Shown: positions 13,557-23,413, numbered from the stretch's first letter. The stretch: DNA of 28,028 bases from Chlamydiota bacterium (GCA_027459365.1 DAIDIM010000109.1:1-28028), one strand, 5' to 3'. Notes: a model not told the origin generated them from the sequence alone. Program-made: numbers and translations.

Positions 13557-15940
13557 TGGCACAGTGGCATGAATGCAAAACACAAGCTAAAGATGCCCTT
13601 CTCTTTTTCAGACTAGGCGATTTCTATGAGGCGTTTTATCAAGACGCCGAAGTGATGGCAAAACAACTTGGCTTAACGCTGACTGCAAGACAGGGTGTCC
13701 CCATGTGTGGTGTCCCCTATCATACTGCTGATACATACATTGATAAATTGGTTGTTTTAGGTTTTAAAATTGCTGTTGCCGAACAGATGGAAGATCCGGC
13801 AAAAAGCACGGGACTTGTAAAGCGGGAAATTTCCCGCCTTGTTACCCCAGGTACATTGATCCAATCGCAGTTGTTAACCGATAAAAAAAATAATTACTTT
13901 GTTTCCATTGCTCAGATCGGTTCTACATTTGGATTGAGTGTAGTGGATCTATCTACGGGTCAATTTACCACGCTCGAACTTGAAGATCTTCAAGATGTTC
14001 TAGATGAACTCTTCCGTTTGCGCCCCTCTGAATTTTTGGTAAGTCCAAAGTTCGAAAAAGATCATTCTCAGTTTTTTAAAGAACTTAGACACTCTTTTCC
14101 GTTTCTGATAAGTTTCAAAGATCCTTTGGATCTTCGTATTGCAACCGATGTTTTGACGTGCCATTTTCAACTTCACAATCTCGAAGGTTTTGGCTTGAGG
14201 GGAAAAAACGGATCCATTATCGCGAGTGGAACGCTCCTCCTTTATCTCAAAGAAGAGATGAATATCAACTGCGACCATATTCTTTCAATTGGGCTTGAAT
14301 CTCTTTCTCAATATATGGCTCTGGATCGCGCTTCCTTGCGCAATTTAGAGCTGACAGAAACCATGCATGATGGGACAGAGAAAAATACACTGCTCGATAT
14401 TTTAGATCATACCTGTACTCCGATGGGAGGGAGGTTATTGCGCCATTGGCTTAAACATCCTCTCCTTTCTGTATCCGAAATTCAGGCTCGACAAGAGCAA
14501 ATCGCCTATTACTTAAAAGAATCAGAGATCGCTAAAACTTTGCGAAAAACACTCGGGAAAGTGCGCGATCTCGATCGTTTAACGATGAAGATTGGGACCC
14601 ATTATGCAGGGCCCCGCGATCTGCTCAGTTTAGGAACTTCTTTATCCGCTGCCTCCGATGTCCTTCAAAGCGCTGAAAGTTTAAGACCCCTTTTTGAAAA
14701 GCTTCTTGCAGCTTTGAATGAAAATCCTCCCATCCGCTTGAATGATGGGGAAATTTTTAAAGATCATTATCATCCTGAATTGCAACAGATACGCAAAGTT
14801 GCCAAAGAATCGACAAACTATCTTACACAGTATCAAACGGCTCTTCGGGAGCAGACAGGAATCAAAACATTAAAGATTGGGTTCACAAGAGCTTTTGGCT
14901 ATTACATTGAGGTAAGTCGCGGCCAGAGTGATAAAATTCCCCCCTCTTTTCAAAGACGACAAACGCTTGTCAATGGAGAGCGTTTTATCACCGAGGAGCT
15001 AAAAAAGTTTGAGCATCAAGTATTAAGTGCGGAAGAGAGGGCAAAAGCTCTTGAATCTGAGTTATTTGAGGAACTTAGAATCGCTTGTGTCAAAGAGGCT
15101 GCATCCATCAATCGACTCTCTCAAGAAATCGCAAAGCTGGACTGCTTGCTTTCCCTTGCTTGGGTTGCATTCGAAAAAAATCTGACAAGGCCCATTGTTG
15201 ACGAATCTAATATTTTAGAAATTCAAGCAGGGCGTCATCCTATTGTTGAGCATGTGGTCGGCCCCTCTTCTTTCATTGCAAACGACACTCTTTTAAATGA
15301 TGCTGCGCAGATGATGCTCATCACTGGTCCGAATATGGCGGGAAAATCGACCTACATCCGCCAAGTTGCCTTGATTGCCATCCTCGCGCAGATGGGTTCT
15401 TTTGTCCCGGCACTTCATGCACGGATTGGAATTATCGATAAAGTCTTTTCCCGTATTGGCGCAAGCGACGATCTTGCTCGAGGACAATCGACCTTCATGG
15501 TAGAAATGACCGAGACAGCCAATATTTTAAAAAATGCAACCTCGAGGTCACTTGTGCTTCTCGATGAAATCGGTCGAGGAACCAGCACATATGATGGCAT
15601 TTCGATTGCATGGGCTGTCGCTGAATATCTACTGACAACCCCCCGCAAACAGGCAAAAACCCTCTTTGCAACACATTATTGGGAACTGACTAAACTCGAA
15701 CAGCAATTCCCCCAAGCAGCCAATTATCAAATCGCCGTCCAAGAAATTCCATCAGGCATTGTTTTCTTAAGAAAAATCATCAAAGGCGGAACTGACAAAA
15801 GCTATGGCATCCATGTTGCAAAACTTGCAGGACTGCCTCCAAAAGCGATCAGACGCGCCGAAGAGATGCTAAAAGAGCTCGAAAAGCAAAGTAAACCAAA
15901 AAAAGAGGAACAACTCCTCTTATTTGGTCAATTTTCTTAA
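13535..15940 (+). CDS. mutS: DNA mismatch repair protein MutS
   Basis: 801 residues. The N-terminal mismatch-binding domain has TPMMAQWHECK and FFRLGDFYEAF, containing the Phe-x-Glu mismatch wedge (FYE), then GVPYHTADTYIDKL. The C-terminal ATPase has Walker A GPNMAGKST, the ST/N region FSRIGASDDLARGQSTFMVE, Walker B LLDEIGRGTSTYDG, and ATHYWELT. It recognises mismatches and recruits MutL. Length is slightly below E. coli MutS, the shortfall being in the C-terminal tail. The usual TPMM N-terminus supports ATG 13535, although an overlapping short upstream ORF has the better Shine-Dalgarno. The 3' end overlaps the convergent permease gene by 21 nt. Confidence 0.95.
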   Translation: MATLTPMMAQWHECKTQAKDALLFFRLGDFYEAFYQDAEVMAKQLGLTLTARQGVPMCGVPYHTADTYIDKLVVLGFKIAVAEQMEDPAKSTGLVKREISRLVTPGTLIQSQLLTDKKNNYFVSIAQIGSTFGLSVVDLSTGQFTTLELEDLQDVLDELFRLRPSEFLVSPKFEKDHSQFFKELRHSFPFLISFKDPLDLRIATDVLTCHFQLHNLEGFGLRGKNGSIIASGTLLLYLKEEMNINCDHILSIGLESLSQYMALDRASLRNLELTETMHDGTEKNTLLDILDHTCTPMGGRLLRHWLKHPLLSVSEIQARQEQIAYYLKESEIAKTLRKTLGKVRDLDRLTMKIGTHYAGPRDLLSLGTSLSAASDVLQSAESLRPLFEKLLAALNENPPIRLNDGEIFKDHYHPELQQIRKVAKESTNYLTQYQTALREQTGIKTLKIGFTRAFGYYIEVSRGQSDKIPPSFQRRQTLVNGERFITEELKKFEHQVLSAEERAKALESELFEELRIACVKEAASINRLSQEIAKLDCLLSLAWVAFEKNLTRPIVDESNILEIQAGRHPIVEHVVGPSSFIANDTLLNDAAQMMLITGPNMAGKSTYIRQVALIAILAQMGSFVPALHARIGIIDKVFSRIGASDDLARGQSTFMVEMTETANILKNATSRSLVLLDEIGRGTSTYDGISIAWAVAEYLLTTPRKQAKTLFATHYWELTKLEQQFPQAANYQIAVQEIPSGIVFLRKIIKGGTDKSYGIHVAKLAGLPPKAIRRAEEMLKELEKQSKPKKEEQLLLFGQFS

Positions 15941-17374
15941 ATTGCTGTGCTTAATACCAAATTTAAAATAGACCACAAGGCCGATCAGCATCCACACGAA
16001 GAATTGTGCCCATGTTGTGAGAGGGAGGAAAAGAGTCTGCCCTAGGCAACATGCAATGCCGAGAATGGGAATATAGGGCATGAGGGGAACTTTAAATGGG
16101 CGAATTGCATTGGGTTGTGTGTAGCGTAGAATGAGGACGCCAAAGCACATAATGGCAAACACGATCAAGACCGCAAGAGAGACCAATTGCCCCAACATAT
16201 CGACAGGGAAAAGTCCTGCGATTATGATGGCGCCAATTGCAATGATGGCAGTAGAGGTGGTCGGTGTTTGAAATTTAGGATGAATATGGGAAAGTCGTTT
16301 TGGGAGCAGTCCATCCTTGCTCATTGTAAAGAACACGCGCGTTTGTGCTAAAAGGACTGCGAGGACAACCGATGTTAACGCGGCCAAAATCGCAAATTTC
16401 ACAATTGTTGCAAACCAAACAAAGTTAGGGCCCATAATATTGAGGGCAACCGACATCGGATCTGAAACATTTAACAGCGTGTAACTTGCAACTCCCGTTA
16501 GAACCAGAACCGTCGCTATGTAGGCAATTGTGCTAACACCGAGAGACCCGAGAATGCCGCGAGGCATATTTTTTTGCGGATTGACAGTCTCTTGAGCAAG
16601 TGTTGCGACTGTATCAAAGCCGTTATAGGCAAAAAAGAGGAGCCCTGCAGCCCGTAAAATACCGCTCCATCCAAATTCACCAAATACCCCTGTATTTTCT
16701 GGGATAAAGGGAACCCAGTTCGAAGGCTGAATATAAAACGCCCCAAACACAATAAATAAGAAAATCGTAATTAATTTTACAGCAACCATTATGTTATTCA
16801 AAGTAGTTGCAGCTTTAATTCCAACAGAAATTAAGATACTAATTACAAGAACTAAAAGCGCAGCAGGAAGATTAAAATAGGAATTACTCATGTGCCATCC
16901 AATTTCAGCACTATATACAATGGGGGTATTTGTCAATGCACTTGAGAAGGAGATTCCAAAATCTTTCAGAAGGCTGATGAAATAGCCCGACCAACCAACG
17001 GCTACCGCGCTTGCTGCTGCCAAATACTGAAGGGCAGATGACCAACCAATCATCCATGCTGGCAATTCTCCCAGAGCAACATAGGAGTAGGAATAGGCGC
17101 CTCCGGATATTGGAATCATCGCCGCAAGTTCCGCATAGCACAGTCCTGCAAAAACGCAAATGATTGCTGCGATCACAAAAGAGATGAGCACTGCAGGTCC
17201 TGCAAAGTTGGCTGCTGCCTGACCTGTAATAACAAAAATTCCAGCACCGATGATGGCACCAATACCGATGGAGGTCAATTGGGTAGAGCCTAAGTGGCGT
17301 TTCAAGACATGTTTTCCAGTACCTTCAGTACCAGAGGAAATGGGTTGTTTGACAAAAAGATTCCTACCCTTCAT
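15920..17374 (-). CDS. APC-superfamily amino acid permease, cationic amino acid transporter-like
   Basis: 484 residues with about 12-14 transmembrane segments. TM1 carries the APC motif IGIGAIIGAGIFVITGQAA; further family marks are CYAELAAMIPISGGAYSYSY, FFAYNGFDTVATLAQETVNP (typical of the CAT/YfnA group) and AQTRVFFTMSKDGLLP. It probably imports an amino acid by proton symport or exchange, useful for an intracellular parasite; the substrate is not decidable from sequence. ATG 17374 has GGAG eight bases upstream, better than the GTG at 17410. It is divergent from nfo and convergent on mutS with a 21-nt overlap. Confidence 0.9.
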   Translation of the reverse strand: MKGRNLFVKQPISSGTEGTGKHVLKRHLGSTQLTSIGIGAIIGAGIFVITGQAAANFAGPAVLISFVIAAIICVFAGLCYAELAAMIPISGGAYSYSYVALGELPAWMIGWSSALQYLAAASAVAVGWSGYFISLLKDFGISFSSALTNTPIVYSAEIGWHMSNSYFNLPAALLVLVISILISVGIKAATTLNNIMVAVKLITIFLFIVFGAFYIQPSNWVPFIPENTGVFGEFGWSGILRAAGLLFFAYNGFDTVATLAQETVNPQKNMPRGILGSLGVSTIAYIATVLVLTGVASYTLLNVSDPMSVALNIMGPNFVWFATIVKFAILAALTSVVLAVLLAQTRVFFTMSKDGLLPKRLSHIHPKFQTPTTSTAIIAIGAIIIAGLFPVDMLGQLVSLAVLIVFAIMCFGVLILRYTQPNAIRPFKVPLMPYIPILGIACCLGQTLFLPLTTWAQFFVWMLIGLVVYFKFGIKHSNLRKLTK

Positions 17375-17436
17375 AAAGGCGACTCCAAAGTAATCCTTCC
17401 AATTTTCCACAAAGTTATGTTAAATTCAAGGCATTT

Positions 17437-18342
17437 ATGATCAAAAAGATTTTGATAGGGGCTCATACATCGACGGCGGGAGGGGTTCATAACGCCCTTT
17501 TTGAAGGGGAGCAAATAGGGGCCACGGTCATCCAACTTTTCACAAGCAATCAAAAGCAATGGCAGGGGCGAAGGTTCGTGCAAGCTGAAATTGACCTTTG
17601 GAAGGAAGCTCTCGAAAAAACCGGCATCGAAAAAGTGATGAGCCATGACAGCTATCTGATCAATCTCGGTGCACACGATCCAGATATTTTAGAAAAAAGT
17701 CGCAGTGCCTTTCGAGAAGAGATCGAACGGTGTCATCTTCTCAATCTAGACTTTTTGAATTTTCATCCTGGCGCTGCGACAAAAAGCACAGTTGAAGAGT
17801 GTTTAGATCGGATTGTTGAAAGTCTCATTCTCAATGAAGAGTTGATTCATCGAGGGAAGACAAAACCTGTTTTAGAAATGACCGCAGGTCAAGGGACAAG
17901 CGTCGGGTATAAATTTGAACATATCGACTACATTATCAAACAAGTAAAAGGCAAAATTCCCATCGGCGTTTGTATTGATACATGCCATCTGTTTGTTGCA
18001 GGATATGATATTCGGACAAAAGAGGGGTGGGAAAAAACGCTCCACGAATTTGATCGAATCATTGGACTCAAATATCTCACTGCTTTTCATCTCAATGATT
18101 CGGCAAAAGATCTAGGATCGAAAGTAGACAGGCATGCAAGCCTTGGTCTTGGTAAAATTGGGCTGGAATCGTTCCACTATTTAATGACCGATCCTAAGAC
18201 GCGCGATCTTCCTAAATATCTCGAGACCCCCGAGAAATCTTCTTGGAAGGGAGAAATCGCCCTTCTTAAAAGCTACGGTCTACCCACAGGCCAGCTCGAT
18301 CATCCGCTTCCATTCGTCGAAGAACTCCTTCCCAAGAAGTAG
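17437..18342 (+). CDS. nfo: Endonuclease IV (AP endonuclease)
   Basis: 301 residues. TIM-barrel zinc enzyme: GAHTSTAGG, LNFHPGA, LEMTAGQGTSVG (metal Glu), CIDTCHLFVAGYD (Asp/His ligands), AFHLNDSAKDLGSKVDRHAS (His and Asp/His ligands), and LETPEKSSWKGEI near the end (metal Glu). It cleaves 5' of abasic sites in base-excision repair. The start ATG has AAGG five bases upstream. After the conserved Trp-Lys-x-Glu-Ile there is a ~25-residue tail, of which the last 77 bases overlap the convergent gene on the other strand. Confidence 0.95.
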   Translation: MIKKILIGAHTSTAGGVHNALFEGEQIGATVIQLFTSNQKQWQGRRFVQAEIDLWKEALEKTGIEKVMSHDSYLINLGAHDPDILEKSRSAFREEIERCHLLNLDFLNFHPGAATKSTVEECLDRIVESLILNEELIHRGKTKPVLEMTAGQGTSVGYKFEHIDYIIKQVKGKIPIGVCIDTCHLFVAGYDIRTKEGWEKTLHEFDRIIGLKYLTAFHLNDSAKDLGSKVDRHASLGLGKIGLESFHYLMTDPKTRDLPKYLETPEKSSWKGEIALLKSYGLPTGQLDHPLPFVEELLPKK

Positions 18343-19807
18343 CGTATCGAACGTCTTGCGTAGGAATTCGTGTAACCTTTGGTTTTGCATCACTCTTTGC
18401 AGCCTCTAAATCGGCTAACGGTTTTGATTCTTCAATTACAGGATCGGCTAAAGCTTTTGTTTCTTCAATCACAGGTTGTGTCGCCTCAGCAGTCGTTAAT
18501 CGCTCCACTATTTGTGCTAAAGACTCGGCTGATTCTTCACCTGTCTTAATTTGATCGATTAGAAAGGCTAATTCTTCATCGTTCTCGCTGCCCTTTTTCT
18601 TGGATCGACTCAGCAACGCAGCAGAGCCTAAAATAGCCCCAACTGCAATCGCACCATGACCAAATCGAAGAGATTGCCCTTTTGGATTACTTCCGTACAT
18701 TTTTGGAAGTTCAAAATCGTGCATCTCTTCTTCATATTCTTTAACTAATGGAGTTCCTGTAATTGCAAGTCTTGCATTCCCATGTGCGAATGAAAGAGAA
18801 ATTCTTTCATTCCCTGCAAGAGACATTTGCAAGAGATCTTCTCCGGCTAGTCGATCACTTCTTTCATCTTGTATCTCTTCATTGGGGACTAAACCATCGA
18901 GGTTTCCCAAATTGCTATCTGTAGCAAATGGAACCAGCTCTGTTGGTCCTGAAAGTAAGCCGAGCTTTCTTGCAACAGAAATCGCTGTTTGACGAGCTGT
19001 AACCACCATCTGTTTTCCAGATTGTTTCACACCGTTAAACACCTTCTCAGCAGATGTTACAACCATCTGTTTTCCAGATTCTTTAGCGGTATTAAATATA
19101 TCCTCGACCATAGAAATATTAATGATTCCGGTAATGTTAGAACTTCTTACTTTTGTCTCTAAAAATTCCTTCAAAATGAACATCGAAGCAATGGATGGAT
19201 AATTTTTTGCTAAAGTGCGGTGGTCTTGTGTCGGTTTAAAAAATTGAACGATCGTTTTTACTGCTTCTTTATCTCCCTGAATAATCATCTCCTTGAGATA
19301 TTTCGACTGAACGTCTCGCGAACAAGAAGGGAGCAGCTCTTTGATCATTTCTAAAGAAATTTTGTGCTTATTTCTCAATTCTATAAATAACTCCCCAACC
19401 GTCTTTTGTTTGTTTTTCACAAAGGGGAGAATGATTTTGACACCTTCCAAGTCTTGGTTGATGACCGCATATTTCAATGCTGCATAAATTTGAGACTCAT
19501 TCGCGTGAAAAAGGATCTCCTGGAAAAGAGGCACATTTGCTTTTCTTGCAGCCAAGAAGCTGTCGATTTGAGCGCTATAGTTACTCCTGTCTAGATCGGC
19601 GGCTGCGCTACATAATTCTCTAGTCTCTGGAAAAATATTTTTTTGTGAAGCCATGTGCTCTTTCACCACCTCATTCATAATCAGATCAATATTTTCTCGA
19701 GTTCTCCCTGAAACGAGAACCTCGCGAAGAGGCTCTGGCGAATGGACGCATAGGTAAGGGCTGGTTACCCCTGCTAGATTTCTAAAAGTCAAACTTGTTC
19801 TAAACAT
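18266..19807 (-). CDS. Large chlamydial hypothetical with helical repeats and a C-terminal membrane segment
   Basis: 513 residues, not assigned to a family. Residues ~100-220 are helix pairs with ankyrin-like spacing (IYAALKYAVINQDLEGVKII, then KYLKEMIIQGDKEAVKTIVQ) but without canonical TPLH motifs. Residues ~237-274 hold two tandem 19-residue copies sharing SGKQMVVT. A Gly/Ala-rich hydrophobic segment lies at ~384-400 (GAIAVGAILGSAALL). The C-terminal ~100 residues are acidic and repeat-like (PVIEETKALAD, PVIEESKPLAD). Start ATG 19807 has GGAG six bases upstream; ATG 19819 is less likely. A host-facing effector or membrane-anchored protein is a guess. Its 3' end lies inside nfo. Confidence 0.65.
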   Translation of the reverse strand: MFRTSLTFRNLAGVTSPYLCVHSPEPLREVLVSGRTRENIDLIMNEVVKEHMASQKNIFPETRELCSAAADLDRSNYSAQIDSFLAARKANVPLFQEILFHANESQIYAALKYAVINQDLEGVKIILPFVKNKQKTVGELFIELRNKHKISLEMIKELLPSCSRDVQSKYLKEMIIQGDKEAVKTIVQFFKPTQDHRTLAKNYPSIASMFILKEFLETKVRSSNITGIINISMVEDIFNTAKESGKQMVVTSAEKVFNGVKQSGKQMVVTARQTAISVARKLGLLSGPTELVPFATDSNLGNLDGLVPNEEIQDERSDRLAGEDLLQMSLAGNERISLSFAHGNARLAITGTPLVKEYEEEMHDFELPKMYGSNPKGQSLRFGHGAIAVGAILGSAALLSRSKKKGSENDEELAFLIDQIKTGEESAESLAQIVERLTTAEATQPVIEETKALADPVIEESKPLADLEAAKSDAKPKVTRIPTQDVRYATSWEGVLRRMEADDRAGLWVDRSF

Positions 19808-19831
19808 AACAATCTCCATTAATCCGTGATT

Positions 19832-19859
19832 TTGACATCAATAATAACACAACTATTAA
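19832..19859 (+). promoter_or_regulatory. Candidate asnS promoter
   Basis: A perfect -35 TTGACA (19832-19837), a 16-nt spacer and -10 TATTAA (19854-19859) lie in the very AT-rich gap between the 513-aa gene and asnS. This predicts a leader of about 85 nt before the asnS ATG. Confidence 0.5.
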
Positions 19860-19949
19860 TTAACTAATACTATTCTAATATGAGATATTATTAAAATAAT
19901 ATTTGTTATTAAAAATCTTTTCTGGATATTTTTAATAGGAATTCCTATA

Positions 19950-21314
19950 ATGCTTCGTATGAGATATAGAATTAAAAATATACTTTACAAAGACCCTGAA
20001 TCTCTCCTCGACAAAGAGATCACCGTTTCTGGCTGGATTCGCACTGTCCGAGATCAAAAATCTTTTGCATTTATCGAGCTCAATGATGGATCTTGCCTTG
20101 CCAACCTTCAAATTATAGCCGATAGCGCGCTCCTTTCCCCCGATCTTACCACTGGCGCTTCCGTTGCCATTACTGGAACGCTCAAGAAAAGCCAAGGCAA
20201 AAACCAATCTCTTGAATTAGCCGCTCAAAAAATCCATCTCTATGGGCGATGCGATCCTACCTCCTATCCCCTACAGAAAAAACGGCACTCCTTTGAATTC
20301 TTACGTACCATTGCCCATTTGCGCCCTAGAACCAATACGCAGGGGGCAGTCGCTCGAGTCCGGAATGGGCTCGCCTTTGCAACACATCTTTTTTTTCAAA
20401 AAAGGGGCTTTTTATACGTTCATACTCCTCTGATTACCGGCTCAGATTGCGAGGGTGGAGGAGAGATGTTTCGCGTCACTACACTTAACGACTCAAAAGA
20501 TCTTTCCAAAGACTTTTTCGGAAAAGCTGCCTATCTCACTGTTTCTGGACAATTAGAAGGGGAAATCTATGCCTGCGCCCTCTCTGATATCTATACATTT
20601 GGGCCCACTTTCCGTGCTGAAAACTCAAATACCTCTCGACATCTAGCCGAATTTTGGATGATTGAACCTGAAATGGCCTTTGCCGATCTACAAGATAACA
20701 TGGAATGTGCAGAGAGTTACCTCAAATTTTGTCTAAATTATGTGCTTGAACACTGCTTCGATGATCTGCAGTTCTTTGATCAATTCATCGAAAAAGGGCT
20801 CGTTGAGCGATTACGTGCAGTAACAAACTCCTCTTTTGCTCATCTCACTTATACTGAGGCTCTTGAGATTCTAAAAAAAGCACCTCAAAAGTTTGAATTC
20901 CCAGTTGATTGGGGGGCAGATCTCCAATCTGAACATGAAAGATATTTAGCCGAGCAATATTGTAAGAAGCCAGTCATCATCACAGACTACACCGCGGCAA
21001 TTAAATCATTCTATATGCGTGCAAATGACGATGGGAAAACAGTTGCTGCAATGGACATCCTCGTCCCTAAAATTGGGGAGATCGTCGGAGGCTCTCAGCG
21101 TGAAGATAGAAAAGATCTCCTCGAGAGAAAAATCGAGACATTAGGACTTAAAAGAGAAGACTACTGGTGGTATTTAGAGCTTCGGGAATATGGATCTGTT
21201 CCTCATGCAGGCTTTGGGCTTGGATTTGAGCGATTGGTCTTGTTTGTCACCGGTATGGAGAATATTCGAGATGTGATTCCATTTCCCCGGTATCCTGGCC
21301 ATGTCGAATTTTGA
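19950..21314 (+). CDS. asnS: Asparaginyl-tRNA synthetase
   Basis: 454 residues. N-terminal OB-fold anticodon-binding domain (ITVSGWIRTVRDQKSFAFIE, LNDGS). Class II core with VHTPLITGSDCEGGGEMF and YLTVSGQLEGE. Motif 2 is FRAENSNTSRHLAEFWMIEP and motif 3 is GFGLGFERLV, then IRDVIPFPRYPG. The HLAEFWMIEPE form and the EGGGEMF loop favour asparagine over aspartate or lysine enzymes. It charges tRNA-Asn directly; Chlamydiaceae, from memory, lack asnS and use the GatCAB route, so this marks a metabolic difference. ATG 19950 has AGGA nine bases upstream; a second ATG at 19959 has no ribosome site. Confidence 0.95.
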   Translation: MLRMRYRIKNILYKDPESLLDKEITVSGWIRTVRDQKSFAFIELNDGSCLANLQIIADSALLSPDLTTGASVAITGTLKKSQGKNQSLELAAQKIHLYGRCDPTSYPLQKKRHSFEFLRTIAHLRPRTNTQGAVARVRNGLAFATHLFFQKRGFLYVHTPLITGSDCEGGGEMFRVTTLNDSKDLSKDFFGKAAYLTVSGQLEGEIYACALSDIYTFGPTFRAENSNTSRHLAEFWMIEPEMAFADLQDNMECAESYLKFCLNYVLEHCFDDLQFFDQFIEKGLVERLRAVTNSSFAHLTYTEALEILKKAPQKFEFPVDWGADLQSEHERYLAEQYCKKPVIITDYTAAIKSFYMRANDDGKTVAAMDILVPKIGEIVGGSQREDRKDLLERKIETLGLKREDYWWYLELREYGSVPHAGFGLGFERLVLFVTGMENIRDVIPFPRYPGHVEF

Positions 21315-21343
21315 TGGGAGAGATTGTTTGTTGCAACAAGGGG

Positions 21344-21424
21344 ACTAAAAAAATTCACAACAGAGGCAGGGAAGTGAGGCATTTTTGTCCTATCCCCTCT
21401 TTCTCTGTTGTGAATTTTTTTAGT
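21344..21424. terminator. Bidirectional terminator between asnS and the export operon
   Basis: Perfect 22-bp inverted repeat: arms 21344-21365 (ACTAAAAAAATTCACAACAG plus AG) and 21403-21424, around a 37-nt spacer. Each arm carries a run of seven A or T, so on either strand the stem ends in a T tract. It serves the converging asnS and ABC-transporter operon. Confidence 0.85.
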
Positions 21425-21429
21425 ACACC

Positions 21430-23403
21430 TTACAGCTTCTGACGGACATACATTTCTTGGAATATTCCAGGCACGTTTGCCAACTCATCAAACTTGCCTG
21501 TCTGAACCACGTTGCCCTCTTGTACCACATAAATGCGATCGGCGTGCTGAATCGTACTGAGACGTTGTGCAACGACGACCCTTGTTATTTTGAGTGTATC
21601 GATGTTTTTGGTAACCATCCTTTGGGTCTGATTATCAAGTGATGAGGTTGCCTCATCAAGGATGAGAATGGAGGGAGTGCCAATCAATGCTCGAGCAAGT
21701 AATAGCCTTTGCTTTTGGCCGCCGGAAAGGGTCCCCCCACCTGTGGGTAAATAGGTGTGCAAGCCCATGGGGAATGCATTTAGATCGTCCTTGAACCCAG
21801 AGATCTCAATGGCAGTTTTGACTTGTTCTGGCGAATAAACCCCTCCACCGACGATGTTTTCATAAATGGTTCCAGACATAATTCCAGAAACTTGAAGGAC
21901 AGATCCGATTTGTTTACGGAGGAGCTGAACATTGAGTGTTGATAAATCGTGATCATCATAATAAATTGCGCCGGAGGTTGGTTTTTCAAAACCGAGTAAG
22001 AGGCGCAAGATGGTCGATTTGCCGCTTCCAGAGGGACCGACAATACCGATAAACTCTCCGGGCTCTATTTGAATCGAAAGTTGATTCAACAAAGGATGTT
22101 CTTCATCGTAACCAAAACAGACCTCGTCAATTTGAATTTTTCCCTTGATTCGGCCTGGATTAATACGCGAGATGAGCTCTTCAGGCATTTCTTCAAGAAT
22201 CTGTTTGGTTCTTGCCCAATAGGGGAGAATTGAGACAAGCGAAATCAAAGTGTCATTGAGCTGATAGAAAGCTAAAATAAAGCTCCCAAATGCAATGTTG
22301 AAGGCAAGAAAATTCGATAGAGAAAGATTTTTTACGCCGATGAATTCAATGAGGAGAAAATAAATCATTGCATAAGAGAAGATGGGAAGAGAAGAGGAGT
22401 ATGTTGCGACTATGTTTTGATTGTGCTGCGCGCGGGCTTGCAAAACTTTAGCTTTAGTAAATGGGACAAGCCAATGGGCAAAGGCTTTTTTTTCCGATTG
22501 CGTAGTGCGCAATTTAGCGATGCCTCCGATGATTTGAACCATCGTACTTTGAAGTGATTCATAAATGGTTGCCTCTTTAGCAAGGATCTTGGCATTGCGC
22601 TTCATAAAAATAAAGGTGGCCAAAAGACTTAAGAAAGCAATCAGACCGCTCACAAATGTGAGCAGTGGCGCATAGATCAACATGATGATGAGAAAAAGCG
22701 ATGCAAAAAATCCGTTGAGAATGGCGTATGAGGCGTTATCACGAATCTGCTGACGAATCGAGTCGATTGAATTCACCTTCCAAAAAAGGATTCCTGCACT
22801 AAATTTGCGAAAAAAATGGGGAGGAAGCTTAAGCAATCGATCCCAAAGCGCTGTTTGCATAAAATGGTCGGCAAGGGCTGAAAAGCGCAAAAAACAAAAG
22901 TTTCGTAAGAAATTAAAAAGGACAACACCAAGAGCTGCAAAGGTAAGTCCCAAAAATAAAAAGAGGACAAGAGATATATCACTCAATGGAATCGCATATC
23001 GAAAAAGGAGTGATGTCGTAATCGCAGGAACAAAAGCAATGACACTTGCAAGAAAGCCATAAAAAAGCAAAGAGAGGAACAGCTTTGAGTGATTTTTTAA
23101 TAAATAAATACTGAACTGCTTTCCTGTTTTAATAGACATTGGAATGGGAGGATAAAACATGTAGGCAAGGGGATCTACGGGACCAATGATTTTTTGACCA
23201 TCGATATAGGCAATGGGTTTTCCATTTTGAAAACAGAGAAGCGCCTCATGATGATTTTGTTCCCACCCCTCCTCTAAAATGATTTGACGAGTGCGAATTC
23301 CACTCTCCTCACAAATGGTAGAAAAATCGGCGCCTCTAGAAAAAACAAAATCGATTTGTAGTTTTTTCCCAATCAGAACGAGTGCTTTTTTTAATTCGTA
23401 CAT
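21430..23403 (-). CDS. NHLM-type ABC exporter 2 (permease-ATPase, no active peptidase)
   Basis: 657 residues. About 100 N-terminal residues show no C39 Cys/His motifs. A six-segment transmembrane domain follows (~115-400), then an ABC ATPase: Walker A GPSGSGKST, GSVLQVSGIMSGTIYENI, signature LSGGQKQRLLLARA, Walker B LILDEATSSLD, H-loop region replaced by VVVAQRLST (Gln in place of the usual His). The architecture matches the NHLM_micro_ABC2 family (second ATPase of nitrile-hydratase-leader peptide systems). ATG 23403 has AGAGG upstream and sits 10 nt after the ABC1 stop; a GTG at 23427 is less likely. It is the last gene of the operon, ending at the terminator. Confidence 0.85.
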   Translation of the reverse strand: MYELKKALVLIGKKLQIDFVFSRGADFSTICEESGIRTRQIILEEGWEQNHHEALLCFQNGKPIAYIDGQKIIGPVDPLAYMFYPPIPMSIKTGKQFSIYLLKNHSKLFLSLLFYGFLASVIAFVPAITTSLLFRYAIPLSDISLVLFLFLGLTFAALGVVLFNFLRNFCFLRFSALADHFMQTALWDRLLKLPPHFFRKFSAGILFWKVNSIDSIRQQIRDNASYAILNGFFASLFLIIMLIYAPLLTFVSGLIAFLSLLATFIFMKRNAKILAKEATIYESLQSTMVQIIGGIAKLRTTQSEKKAFAHWLVPFTKAKVLQARAQHNQNIVATYSSSLPIFSYAMIYFLLIEFIGVKNLSLSNFLAFNIAFGSFILAFYQLNDTLISLVSILPYWARTKQILEEMPEELISRINPGRIKGKIQIDEVCFGYDEEHPLLNQLSIQIEPGEFIGIVGPSGSGKSTILRLLLGFEKPTSGAIYYDDHDLSTLNVQLLRKQIGSVLQVSGIMSGTIYENIVGGGVYSPEQVKTAIEISGFKDDLNAFPMGLHTYLPTGGGTLSGGQKQRLLLARALIGTPSILILDEATSSLDNQTQRMVTKNIDTLKITRVVVAQRLSTIQHADRIYVVQEGNVVQTGKFDELANVPGIFQEMYVRQKL

Positions 23404-23413
23404 TAGACCTCTA

